Below are positions 1 to 6,117 of a stretch of 8,640 nucleotides of DNA, one piece after another. The position numbers and the translations under genes are program-made. The stretch lies in NCBI GenBank assembly GCA_902784045.1, contig CACZTE010000134.1:1-8640 (forward strand), in the 5' to 3' direction. Each line of letters begins with the position of its first letter. The first letter of the stretch is position 1. The notes beneath the pieces were generated by a model. That model was not told the origin of the DNA. It was given only the letters and a program-made list of their open reading frames with translations, and made no database searches. The DNA comes from an uncultured Eubacterium sp. Lineage in GTDB: Bacteria; Bacillota; Clostridia; Eubacteriales; Eubacteriaceae.

Positions 1-1415
1 AGGTATTTGTCCCGAAATACGACAAAGCGGATCGGGATCATATGCGGCGATTGTTGCGAAAAGCAACGCCGATCATTGATCTCATCGCGGAGGATCAAGT
101 TCCGTTTGGGTCTTTCGCGTCTGCTGAATTGGTTGATTCAGTGGTGGCTACGATCGGATACGCCAACGCAAATCAGAAAGATGAGGATGCGCTGCAGGCG
201 CTCAGAGATGACCGGCATGTGCTCATTAATCTGTACGGCGCGATCAAAAAAGCGCCGGCATTTCCGCCGTTATATGTCCAGCTTGGCAATCTGCTGCGAA
301 AGTACGGCCTTTTTGACGAAGAGGTTGTTTTGCTGGAAAACGCGATGGAAGACAACAACTTTAGCGATGACCATCTGACAAAACTCCAAAAGAGATTAAG
401 CGTTGCCGGACGATATCGGGATTTGGATGACGCGGCCATGCGTGATTCGGAGCGGATCGCGGAAAACCTGCGCAGAGCGTTGCGGAAAACACCCTTCAAT
501 GTACCGCGGATAAAAGCGATGCTTGAGCAATGCGGCGATGACGCTGTGTTATATGATATCACGTGTGATCCGGGGAAAGATCCGGACATGCAAAGCATCA
601 GGGAAAAGGCGGCGCGCCAAATTCAAAACAGAGATTTTCAGTACGCGCTCAGTTCACATATATTTAATCCCGCCCGGACTGCCATGATTTTAAATCTCTA
701 TGATTCCCTTAAAGAGGATGAGCTGTTGATTGCCAGGACAGTCCTGACAGATCCCAATGATGAGAATAAGGCCCATATGCTGCTCTACTGCGAGGATGAA
801 GAGCTACTGATGCTGGGATGGAAATATGTGTACGGGGCAAGACAGCTCTGCGCGGAGCGTCTGCGCGCCATTGGGTCCGACTATCCTGAGAAATACGAGC
901 AATCGGATCCTGGCGAACAGGCCGAATGGGAAGAGAACTGGTGGATATGCGCAGGGGAGACAGCCCTTGATATTCTTTCCGAAGACAGAGCTGTCGCTGA
1001 AAGACTTGCCGGCGCGGCTTCCGTGGACAGCGAACCGCTGCGTTTTTTCCTCAGTATGCGCCACACCAGAAAAGCCGTCAGATGGTGGCATGCGAAAAAA
1101 CTGAAAAATCCGGTATACATTGCCTATGTGGGAAGCTGGACATCGGATGATCAGATCAAAGAGGCGCTGTCCGTCAAAATCACCGACCCCGCGTTGATCA
1201 CGGAGATGATTTTCGGAGACCTCTCCGGAGTCGACCTTGTTTTTGGTTTTCGAAAACCGGATGACTTAACGATGCAGGATCGCTTTTGCGTTGAAATCAT
1301 GAAACGCAATCCCGACCGCGCTGTCCGTGAGCAAACGCGCGCCGAGTTGCTTCGCGCCAAGTGTGACATTCCCGGCGTGGATTTGACAAAACCCGATCCG
1401 CTGTATCAATCATGA
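1..1415 (+). CDS. Helical-repeat (TPR/HEAT-like) protein of unknown function, 5' end cut off by the window
   Basis: The reading frame is open from base 3 to the TGA at 1413-1415, so the gene probably begins before the window. The first internal ATG, at 42, has no convincing ribosome binding site. Counting from that ATG, residues about 73-103 look like one TPR unit (LGNLLRKYG followed by an acidic helix). Residues about 355-395 have the rhythm of bacterial HEAT-like repeats, with an ALSVKITDPALI-type segment followed by a short helix. The middle is helical, acidic and tryptophan-rich (EENWW near residue 296, RWWHAKK near 347). I see no signal peptide, membrane segment or catalytic motif, so a cytoplasmic scaffold or protein-binding role is the likeliest inference. 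The next gene starts 38 bases downstream and is probably co-transcribed. I do not recognise the family; the fold assignment is by pattern only. Confidence 0.75.
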   Translation, partial: VFVPKYDKADRDHMRRLLRKATPIIDLIAEDQVPFGSFASAELVDSVVATIGYANANQKDEDALQALRDDRHVLINLYGAIKKAPAFPPLYVQLGNLLRKYGLFDEEVVLLENAMEDNNFSDDHLTKLQKRLSVAGRYRDLDDAAMRDSERIAENLRRALRKTPFNVPRIKAMLEQCGDDAVLYDITCDPGKDPDMQSIREKAARQIQNRDFQYALSSHIFNPARTAMILNLYDSLKEDELLIARTVLTDPNDENKAHMLLYCEDEELLMLGWKYVYGARQLCAERLRAIGSDYPEKYEQSDPGEQAEWEENWWICAGETALDILSEDRAVAERLAGAASVDSEPLRFFLSMRHTRKAVRWWHAKKLKNPVYIAYVGSWTSDDQIKEALSVKITDPALITEMIFGDLSGVDLVFGFRKPDDLTMQDRFCVEIMKRNPDRAVREQTRAELLRAKCDIPGVDLTKPDPLYQS

Positions 1416-1434
1416 TGACATCCGAAAAATCATT

Positions 1435-1445
1435 GAGGAAAGGAG
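1435..1445 (+). promoter_or_regulatory. Ribosome binding site that decides the start of the CxxC protein
   Basis: GAGGAAAGGAG ends eight bases before ATG 1454. The competing in-frame ATG at 1412 has nothing comparable upstream, so 1454 is preferred. Confidence 0.65.
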
Positions 1446-1453
1446 CGCCGCGT

Positions 1454-1924
1454 ATGTGGCCGAAGACTGCCCGCGTGATCAAAAAACTGCCGATCACGGA
1501 CACCGATATGGTCAAAAACGATCCCGATATATTAAGGTTTATCGAAACCGCGCCCCAGCGGTTAGGCAAAAAAGGCAGATTGGTTGTCCGTCTTTCGGGT
1601 ATACCGGAGGAAAACCGCGTGCTTGTTGAAGGAAAAAGCAAGCGGCTTTGCAATCGGTGCTTAGCGGCATTCGAAAAGCTGCTGATCCGCAAGGGCTGCG
1701 TGGCTCATGAGCATGTCTGGGAAGTCCTGCGGGAAACGGACTACGGAGAAATGGATTATCATTCATCCGGCGGAGGTGTGGAGCATTTTGTCGTCACGCT
1801 GTATGTCTGCCCCCTGTGCGGTCTGCTGCGCAAAGCGTATCGAGGGGATTTCTGCGGCAATCCGGAGGAATATCTTGAGATAACGGCGGATGATATCGCG
1901 CTTTCGGAGCAGGTGGATTTATGA
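1454..1924 (+). CDS. Small protein with two CxxC pairs, putative zinc-binding, unknown function
   Basis: This is a 156-residue protein if it starts at ATG 1454, which has a strong site (AGGAG at 1441-1445) eight bases upstream. An in-frame ATG at 1412 would overlap the previous gene by four bases but lacks a ribosome binding site. The protein has C66-x2-C69 (in LCNRC) and C119-x2-C122 (in VCPLC), spaced like two halves of a zinc site. Extra cysteines at 82 and 134 and a HEH motif just after C82 could also take part. The N-terminal third is basic and the C-terminus is acidic. No membrane segment is visible. It sits between a helical-repeat gene and a 44-codon basic ORF, which suggests an operon. 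Zinc binding is inferred from cysteine spacing. I do not recognise a named family, and a nucleic-acid or protein-binding role would be a guess. Confidence 0.72.
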   Translation: MWPKTARVIKKLPITDTDMVKNDPDILRFIETAPQRLGKKGRLVVRLSGIPEENRVLVEGKSKRLCNRCLAAFEKLLIRKGCVAHEHVWEVLRETDYGEMDYHSSGGGVEHFVVTLYVCPLCGLLRKAYRGDFCGNPEEYLEITADDIALSEQVDL

Positions 1925-2055
1925 CACGCGCGCGGCCGGTTGCAAAGTCAAAATCCCACAGATCCCGCGATGAAAACGGCAAACAAAAACCGTCAAAAAA
2001 TAGAAAAAAGGACACGCGGGCCCATAGACAACAGGGAAAAATCGGCGTAAAATGA
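1921..2055 (+). CDS. Putative 44-residue highly basic peptide, translationally coupled
   Basis: An ATG at 1921 overlaps the TGA of the preceding gene (ATGA, 1921-1924), the usual geometry of translational coupling, and AGGTGG (1911-1916) lies four bases upstream. The frame runs 44 codons to TGA at 2053-2055. The peptide has 16 lysines and arginines against three acidic residues and almost no hydrophobic core, so it is probably disordered and could bind nucleic acid or an acidic partner. It has no cysteines, signal peptide or membrane segment. It may be a real third operon member or simply a chance ORF in an A-rich tail. The ATGA overlap and ribosome binding site favour a gene, while its low complexity argues for caution. 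Confidence 0.42.
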   Translation: MTRARPVAKSKSHRSRDENGKQKPSKNRKKDTRAHRQQGKIGVK

Positions 2056-2172
2056 AAAGGAAAGGCCGAAACCTTTTCCGGGCGCGATTTTCATAAAACA
2101 GACCTTATTTTGCAAAACGCGCTTGGCGGCTTCGCGGGGTTTTCCGACCGATCATATCAAAAATAATCCGAA

Positions 2173-2178
2173 AGGTGG
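2173..2178 (+). promoter_or_regulatory. Ribosome binding site of the acyltransferase gene
   Basis: AGGTGG lies seven bases before ATG 2186. This favours 2186 over an in-frame TTG at 2123, which would add a 21-residue polar N-terminal extension atypical of the family. Confidence 0.6.
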
Positions 2179-2185
2179 TAAGACC

Positions 2186-3280
2186 ATGAGAAAAGCATAC
2201 ATGGACAATATCAAATGGTGCGCGGTGATTTTGGTCGTTGTTTTCCATGTGATCTATATGTACAACGCCGAAGGCATTCTGGGTACCTTGGGCAAAATCA
2301 CGGACCTCGACGTCCAATATTACGACGTCTATCAATACATCGTTTATCCGTGGATTATGGTGCTGCTCTTCATTGTGTCCGGCATCAGTGCCAGATACGC
2401 CTTGGATCGGCAAGCGGCAGGCGCCTTCATCAAAAGCCGAACAGTCAAACTGCTGGTGCCGAGCACCGTCGGCCTGTTTGTGTTCCAGTTCATTCAAGGG
2501 TATATCAATATGGGACTGAGCGGCGCTGATTTATCCGGCTCGCCCCTCGTTTTAAGATACTTCATCTGCTGCGTGTCGGGAACCGGCGTGCTGTGGTATC
2601 TTCAGATGCTCTGGCTGTTTTCCCTGGTCATCGTCCCGATCAAAAAAGTCGATGGCGACCGCTTTTGGAAAATGTGCGCGAAGACGCCGGTTTGGGTTCT
2701 CGTCCTGCTCAGCGCGGCCTTTGTCGGCGCCGGGCAGATCCTCAACACACCGGTTGTCCTTTCCTACCGGTTCGGCCTGTATTTTCTGGCCTTTCTGACC
2801 GGCTATTTCTTATTCTCCCACGACGAAGTCATCGACAGGCTCAAAAAGTATTTCCCGCTGTTTCTGGCGTTGGCGGTCGTCCTTGGCGTCGCCTTTTGCG
2901 CGCTTTATTTCGGTCAAAACTACGCCAACGATCCGATTTACCGCTCACCGTTGTTTTTACTCTACAGCTGGTTTGGAAGCGTCGCGATTATCGGCGGATT
3001 TGCCCGGTTCGGCGATATCTCCAATCGGTTGACGGCATGGATGAGCAAGCGAAGCTTCGGGCTTTACGTGTTTCACTACCTTGGCGTGTCCGGCGTGGCC
3101 CTTTTCATTGCCAAGCCCGGATACCTGCCGGCATGGGCCTGTTACCTGTTAAGCGCGGTCATGGGATTCGCGCTGGGCTACGGCCTCAACTTTGTTATCT
3201 CCAGAATCCCGTTTTTCCGGTGGGCGGTTTTGGGCATCTCAAAAAAGAAAACCGGGGCCGCGGACGGCCCCCACGGATAA
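2186..3280 (+). CDS. Acyltransferase 3 family integral membrane protein
   Basis: This is a 364-residue polytopic membrane protein with about ten hydrophobic helices, the usual size and topology of the acyltransferase-3 (OafA/NolL-like) family. Members move acetyl or other acyl groups onto sugars, lipids or wall polymers at the membrane. Family hallmarks are visible: the N-terminal MDNIKW segment and first helix ending in VVFH, with H21 in the position of the conserved catalytic histidine; the FIKSRTVKLLVPS loop; GVLWYLQMLW in the central helix; and FGLYVFHYLG near the C-terminus. The C-terminal tail (KKKTGAADGPHG) is hydrophilic and cytoplasmic. A lipoprotein gene starts 40 bases after the stop, so the two are probably co-transcribed and act at the cell envelope. 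The acyl acceptor cannot be read from sequence. The family call is firm; the specific function is not. Confidence 0.9.
   Translation: MRKAYMDNIKWCAVILVVVFHVIYMYNAEGILGTLGKITDLDVQYYDVYQYIVYPWIMVLLFIVSGISARYALDRQAAGAFIKSRTVKLLVPSTVGLFVFQFIQGYINMGLSGADLSGSPLVLRYFICCVSGTGVLWYLQMLWLFSLVIVPIKKVDGDRFWKMCAKTPVWVLVLLSAAFVGAGQILNTPVVLSYRFGLYFLAFLTGYFLFSHDEVIDRLKKYFPLFLALAVVLGVAFCALYFGQNYANDPIYRSPLFLLYSWFGSVAIIGGFARFGDISNRLTAWMSKRSFGLYVFHYLGVSGVALFIAKPGYLPAWACYLLSAVMGFALGYGLNFVISRIPFFRWAVLGISKKKTGAADGPHG
3254..3271 (+). other. GC-rich stem-loop at the acyltransferase 3' end
   Basis: A perfect 7-bp stem, GGGGCCG (3254-3260) and CGGCCCC (3265-3271), closes a CGGA tetraloop inside the last codons of the acyltransferase gene. 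No T-run follows, so it is not a standard intrinsic terminator. It could stabilise or process the mRNA between this gene and the lipoprotein gene 50 bases downstream. Confidence 0.5.
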
Positions 3281-3320
3281 GCGGCTCACCCAATATATTC
3301 CATTTAAAAAGAAGGCACAC

Positions 3321-4190
3321 ATGCGAAAAGCAATAGGATTTTTACTCATGATTGTCACGGCGCTCACCCTGTGCGGCTGCGCCGGCCAATCCGCTGGGCA
3401 ATACCAACGGGCGGACGTCTTTCCCGTCGCCGGCAGGCAGGGCATCTGCGTGGAGGGCGGCTACTATTGGGTCAGCGGTTCCAAAAGCCTGACCAAATAT
3501 GACAAAAACTGGAACGTCGTCGCCGAAAACAAAAATCCCTTCGAAGGCTATACCCTGGAGGTCAATCACATCGGCGACATTGACGTGTACAAAAACGAAT
3601 TATATCTGGGCGTCGAACACTTTATGGACGGCGTAGGCAAAAACATTCAGGTGGCCGTGTATGACGCCGATACCTTAAAGCCCAAGCGGGTCTTTCCCTT
3701 TAAAAACGACACGGGACAAAAAGAATGCAGCGGCATTGCCGTCGATCCCGATTCCCGCACGGTGTATACGTGCTCGTGGATTGACGACGAATCCAGTGAC
3801 TATCTGTATATGTACGATTTGGACAAAGGCGATTACAAAGGCAAAATGAAAATGGAGCCGGCGCCGAAATGGCTGCAGGGCGTCGCCTATGATCAAGGCA
3901 AACTCTATGTCACCGCCGATGACGGAGACGCCGACAAAAACGAACCGGATCACATGTACAGCGTCGAACCGTCGGCTGACAAAAAAACCGGTAAAGTCGT
4001 CTCGGAAAAAACCTTTGACGACGTCATTCGTCAGGGAGAAATTGAAGGGCTCACCTTTGACGGCGAGCACAACCGGCTGCTTCTGCTGTATAACCGGGGC
4101 GCCAAAATCATCGCCGGCATGCCCAAAGGCTTTTATGACGGCTATCATGAAGAAATTAATGAAGTCTTTATGTATAACATGACCAAGTGA
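3321..4190 (+). CDS. Secreted lipoprotein with probable beta-propeller fold
   Basis: A 289-residue protein starting at ATG 3321, preceded by AAGAAGG. It has a clear lipoprotein signal: basic MRK start, hydrophobic stretch, then a lipobox ending LCGC, which makes C20 the lipidated cysteine. The mature part repeats a blade-like pattern of short strands, with segments such as GICVEGGYYWVSG, GDIDVYKNELYLGVE, SGIAVDPDSRTVYTCSW, LQGVAYDQGKLYVTADD and IEGLTFDGEHNRLLLLYN. This suggests a beta-propeller, resembling phytase-like or SdiA-regulated extracellular propellers. It would be anchored on the outer face of the membrane. No catalytic set is obvious, so it may bind a ligand or a polymer. Its position right after the acyltransferase suggests a joint envelope role. 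An in-frame ATG at 3192 would overlap the upstream gene and bury the signal peptide, so it is rejected. Confidence 0.82.
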   Translation: MRKAIGFLLMIVTALTLCGCAGQSAGQYQRADVFPVAGRQGICVEGGYYWVSGSKSLTKYDKNWNVVAENKNPFEGYTLEVNHIGDIDVYKNELYLGVEHFMDGVGKNIQVAVYDADTLKPKRVFPFKNDTGQKECSGIAVDPDSRTVYTCSWIDDESSDYLYMYDLDKGDYKGKMKMEPAPKWLQGVAYDQGKLYVTADDGDADKNEPDHMYSVEPSADKKTGKVVSEKTFDDVIRQGEIEGLTFDGEHNRLLLLYNRGAKIIAGMPKGFYDGYHEEINEVFMYNMTK

Positions 4191-4284
4191 CCCATCGCAA
4201 GCGCAACAGCGAAAGCGAGCAACATCATAAAGCCTCCGATAAAAAGAGAATCGCTTACACGTTTGAATAAACTTTTTTCTCGCT

Positions 4285-4350
4285 GATTACGCAGATTGAC
4301 GCAGATTAAAAAAATCATTAAATGATTGATCCGCATTCATCCGCCTCATC
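4285..4350. repeat. Degenerate palindromic repeat, GATTACGCAGATT type
   Basis: The left arm (4285-4306) contains two copies of ACGCAGATT in tandem. The right arm (4329-4350) is an imperfect reverse complement, identical at 15 of 22 positions. The centre has a perfect 7-bp palindrome, AATCATT-A-AATGATT (4313-4327). Motifs of this kind are, from memory, dispersed between genes in several bacterial phyla. Only one copy lies in this window, so dispersal here is inference. Confidence 0.5.
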
Positions 4351-4458
4351 TGAAAGAGACTAAATTAGACATTTAGATGCTCACTGTTCCTAGGGGAAAG
4401 AAGCCTTTTTGAAAGATGAGCTTTTGGGTCTATAGCGCCGAAGGCGCAATCAAAATAG

Positions 4459-4481
4459 AAATCCGGCACGGCCGGATTTTT
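4459..4481 (+). terminator. Intrinsic terminator-like hairpin
   Basis: AAATCCGGC (4459-4467), loop ACG, GCCGGATTT (4471-4479) form a 9-bp perfect stem, with five Ts at 4477-4481. It could end transcription from the lipoprotein gene about 270 bases upstream. If a promoter at 4409-4436 is real, it could instead act as an attenuator for the phosphoesterase gene. The minus strand also shows T-rich sequence after the stem. Confidence 0.55.
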
Positions 4482-4516
4482 ACCGGAATGATACATAGCA
4501 GTCGTTTATTCCCACC

Positions 4517-4577
4517 TTGCATGGGTGTCACAATGTCGATTTTGGCTTTGCCCTGCCAAAAACGGGTGACACCGCAA
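4517..4577. repeat. Long interrupted palindrome upstream of the phosphoesterase gene
   Basis: Nested complementary arms share one axis: TTGC (4517-4520) with GCAA (4574-4577), GGTGTCAC (4524-4531) with GTGACACC (4566-4573), CG (4537-4538) with CG (4563-4564), and TTTTGGC (4540-4546) with GCCAAAA (4555-4561). The apical loop is eight bases. Together they make about 21 base pairs in a 61-base element ending 40 bases before the start codon. It may be a structured mRNA leader, an operator or a dispersed palindromic element. Confidence 0.55.
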
Positions 4578-4603
4578 TTTCTCATTCCTCTTGTTAACGG
4601 GTG

Positions 4604-4609
4604 AAAGGA
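4604..4609 (+). promoter_or_regulatory. Ribosome binding site of the metallophosphoesterase gene
   Basis: AAAGGA ends eight bases before ATG 4618. An ATG at 4614 is out of frame, and an in-frame TTG at 4591 has no suitable upstream site, so 4618 is preferred. Confidence 0.55.
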
Positions 4610-4617
4610 CAGCATGG

Positions 4618-5760
4618 ATGCAAACAGAAATCTTCATCATATGGCTTTTAGAAATCATCATTTTGGGAGCGGCGCTTTTCGCTGTTCAATTGCCCCTTCG
4701 GCAAAAAAAGACCAAAGCCGCGCGGATGGTCAGAGTCTGCCTGCTTCCCGTTAAGCTCTTTTGCGTTTTGCTCGCGGCGCTGAGTCTGGTTGCCTTCGAC
4801 AGCGTCCTCGCCTATCAGCATGGCGATATCCTTGCGGCGCTCTATATCGTTTTGATGGGAGACGTCATTGCCGACATCATCGCTTTGGTCATCGGCCTGA
4901 TTGAAAACCGCGCAAACGACCAAAGGGAACACACGGTCCGACAGTGGGGAAAAAGCGCCGTCTTGTTCGCCTGCTGCTGCGCGGGCTTTTTTCTCTACGG
5001 ATTTGTCAACGCCGGCCAGATCAATGTGGTCAGGCACAACTGGCCGGCCCGGGGCATCACCCGGCCGCGCACCTTCGCCTTCGCGGCGGATCTTCACGTG
5101 GGCTCGGCTCAATCCATGGAGGCCTTAAAAGCATTGTGTGAATCCATCAATCGGGAAAACCCCGAATTTGTCATCTTAGGCGGCGACATCACCGATGAGC
5201 TCACCTCCCGCGAGGAGATGGCCGAAACCTACCGAATATTGTCCACCATCAAAGCCCCGGTCTATTTCATCTACGGCAACCACGACAGGCAGGTCAGAGC
5301 CGATTTGGCCGGCGGCAGAACCTATGACGACAGGCAGCTGACCGAAGCGATTCGGCAAGCGAACATTCACATATTGAGCGACGACTACGTGAAAATTGAC
5401 GATGAGCTCATCCTTTTGGGCAGAGAGGATATCAGCGCCGGGGACAGGCGAAAGCCCTACGCGTCGCTGGTCAACCCCTATCAAGGCGGCGCCCTCATCG
5501 TGGCCGATCACCAGCCCTATGACGAAGAACAGCTTAATGTCGAAACAGCCGCCTTGCAATTATCCGGCCACACCCATGCCGGTCAGCTCTGGCCGCTGCG
5601 AATGTTTTACCGGTACGCCTTAAATCTGCCGGCCTACGGCGAATTTGAGATGCCCCGTACGCGCCTCTATGTTTCAGCCGGCGCCAACGATTGGCAAATG
5701 CCCATTCGCACCGAAGCGCGCTGCGAATGGGAGCTCGTCACCCTGACGCCCGCCAAATAA
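4618..5760 (+). CDS. Membrane-anchored metallophosphoesterase
   Basis: A 380-residue protein. The first 140 residues contain about four hydrophobic helices (near 5-25, 42-62, 70-95 and 112-130), so the catalytic domain is tethered to the membrane. The C-terminal domain has the full calcineurin-like phosphoesterase set: D158-L-H160 (ADLHVG), GGD190-ITD, GN221-H222-D223, H298 in VADHQP, and GH318-T-H320-AGQ. These residues bind two metal ions and hydrolyse phosphoester bonds. This layout matches the YkuE/YaeI-like group, some of which act on lipid-linked phosphates such as UDP-diacylglucosamine or on cell-envelope substrates. The substrate here is unknown. The gene stands alone, with palindromes upstream and terminator-like hairpins downstream. 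Family assignment is firm; the membrane substrate is inference. Confidence 0.92.
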   Translation: MQTEIFIIWLLEIIILGAALFAVQLPLRQKKTKAARMVRVCLLPVKLFCVLLAALSLVAFDSVLAYQHGDILAALYIVLMGDVIADIIALVIGLIENRANDQREHTVRQWGKSAVLFACCCAGFFLYGFVNAGQINVVRHNWPARGITRPRTFAFAADLHVGSAQSMEALKALCESINRENPEFVILGGDITDELTSREEMAETYRILSTIKAPVYFIYGNHDRQVRADLAGGRTYDDRQLTEAIRQANIHILSDDYVKIDDELILLGREDISAGDRRKPYASLVNPYQGGALIVADHQPYDEEQLNVETAALQLSGHTHAGQLWPLRMFYRYALNLPAYGEFEMPRTRLYVSAGANDWQMPIRTEARCEWELVTLTPAK

Positions 5761-5774
5761 AAGAAACGGTTTCA

Positions 5775-5799
5775 AAAACCGGATGGTTTTGGTCTTTTT
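5775..5799 (+). terminator. Terminator-like hairpin after the phosphoesterase gene (first of two)
   Basis: AAAACC (5775-5780), loop GGAT, GGTTTT (5785-5790), then GGTC and five Ts. The stem is short and AT-rich, and the T-run is four bases from it, so the call is weak on its own. Confidence 0.35.
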
Positions 5800-5800
5800 C

Positions 5801-5823
5801 CGGTGAGAAGGCGCCGATTTTTT
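5801..5823 (+). terminator. Terminator-like hairpin after the phosphoesterase gene (second of two)
   Basis: CGGTG (5801-5805) pairs with CGCCG (5812-5816), including one G-T wobble, around a six-base loop. One A and then six Ts (5818-5823) follow. With the preceding hairpin it probably ends the phosphoesterase transcript just before the next promoter. Confidence 0.45.
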
Positions 5824-5833
5824 GAGAAGGTCA

Positions 5834-5862
5834 TAGACAAATGGACCGTTTTCATGTAAAAT
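5834..5862 (+). promoter_or_regulatory. Sigma-A-type promoter for the diguanylate cyclase gene
   Basis: TAGACA (5834-5839) and TAAAAT (5857-5862) are separated by 17 bases, just after the second terminator-like hairpin. Transcription would start near 5869, giving a leader of about 250 bases if translation begins at 6118. Confidence 0.5.
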
Positions 5863-6027
5863 AGAATAGAACAATTCTTACGGCAAAGCGATGAATCACT
5901 TCACGATACACCGGGGCAGCGCAACAAATCATCGCGTCGAATGCCCTCAAAAAAGAATTGACTTCAAACGAATCTAACAGCAATCATCAACCGGACGAGA
6001 AAGTTTAAATTGACGCGAAAAAAGGAT

Positions 6028-6052
6028 ATGCCGGCGCGGCGTGCTTTTTTTT
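6028..6052 (+). terminator. Terminator-like hairpin inside the leader, possible attenuator
   Basis: ATGCCG (6028-6033), loop GCG, CGGCGT (6037-6042) form a 6-bp stem with one wobble, followed by GC and eight Ts (6045-6052). It lies between the promoter at 5834 and the likely start codon at 6118, so it could stop transcription before the gene. Confidence 0.5.
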
Positions 6053-6117
6053 GCGGGCACAGCCAAAAATCATCAAAAAAACCTTTTCATCCGACTGGGA
6101 AAATGTCGAGGTGTGTA

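Larger units (their letters stand above)
4191..4617. other. Gene-poor, palindrome-rich intergenic region
   Basis: No convincing gene is visible in 427 bases. The interval holds a degenerate palindromic repeat (4285-4350), a small GC hairpin (GCGCC-GAA-GGCGC, 4435-4447), a terminator-like hairpin (4459-4481), a long interrupted palindrome (4517-4577) and the ribosome binding site of the next gene. Open frames on both strands here are short, follow the inverted repeats and lack ribosome binding sites. A possible weak promoter is TTGAAA (4409-4414), 16 bases, TATAGC (4431-4436). Confidence 0.6.
5761..6117 (+). other. Intergenic region and long structured leader of the diguanylate cyclase gene
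   Basis: Besides the terminator-like hairpins and promoter, the leader holds a 7-bp stem, GCGATGA (5888-5894) with TCATCGC (5929-5935), around a 34-base loop. It also holds a short frame of 28 codons (ATG 5891 to TAA 5975-5977) whose start codon lies inside the stem, and a hairpin with eight Ts at 6028-6052. It does not match the c-di-GMP-I or II riboswitch consensus as I remember them. The short frame has no good ribosome binding site and may not be translated. Confidence 0.45.

Noticed and set aside
1454..2055. The CxxC protein and basic peptide as a YceD/ribosomal protein L32 pair
   Set aside because: The CNRCL motif and a following small basic ORF recall that pair. However, the rest of the protein (second CxxC, HEH segment) does not fit YceD, and the peptide lacks the L32 start and its cysteines.
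2051..2083. GAAAAGG/CCTTTTC inverted repeat as terminator of the first operon
   Set aside because: The 7-bp stem is AT-rich with an 11-base loop, and GGGCGCG rather than a T-run follows. It does not meet the terminator pattern.
4145..4336. Minus-strand 63-codon frame with a hydrophobic stretch
   Set aside because: It overlaps the lipoprotein 3' end, begins inside the palindromic repeat and lacks a convincing ribosome binding site. The hydrophobic run is probably a by-product of base composition.
4416..4615. Overlapping short frames on both strands (4416-4604 plus, 4430-4615 minus)
   Set aside because: Both span the same inverted repeats, which explains open frames on both strands. Neither has a good ribosome binding site or a recognisable product.
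5870..6117. c-di-GMP riboswitch upstream of the cyclase
   Set aside because: I looked for the GCAAA/ACGCAAAGCC and tetraloop-receptor features of class I and the class II core and found only a stray GGCAAAGCG. The structure remains unclassified.
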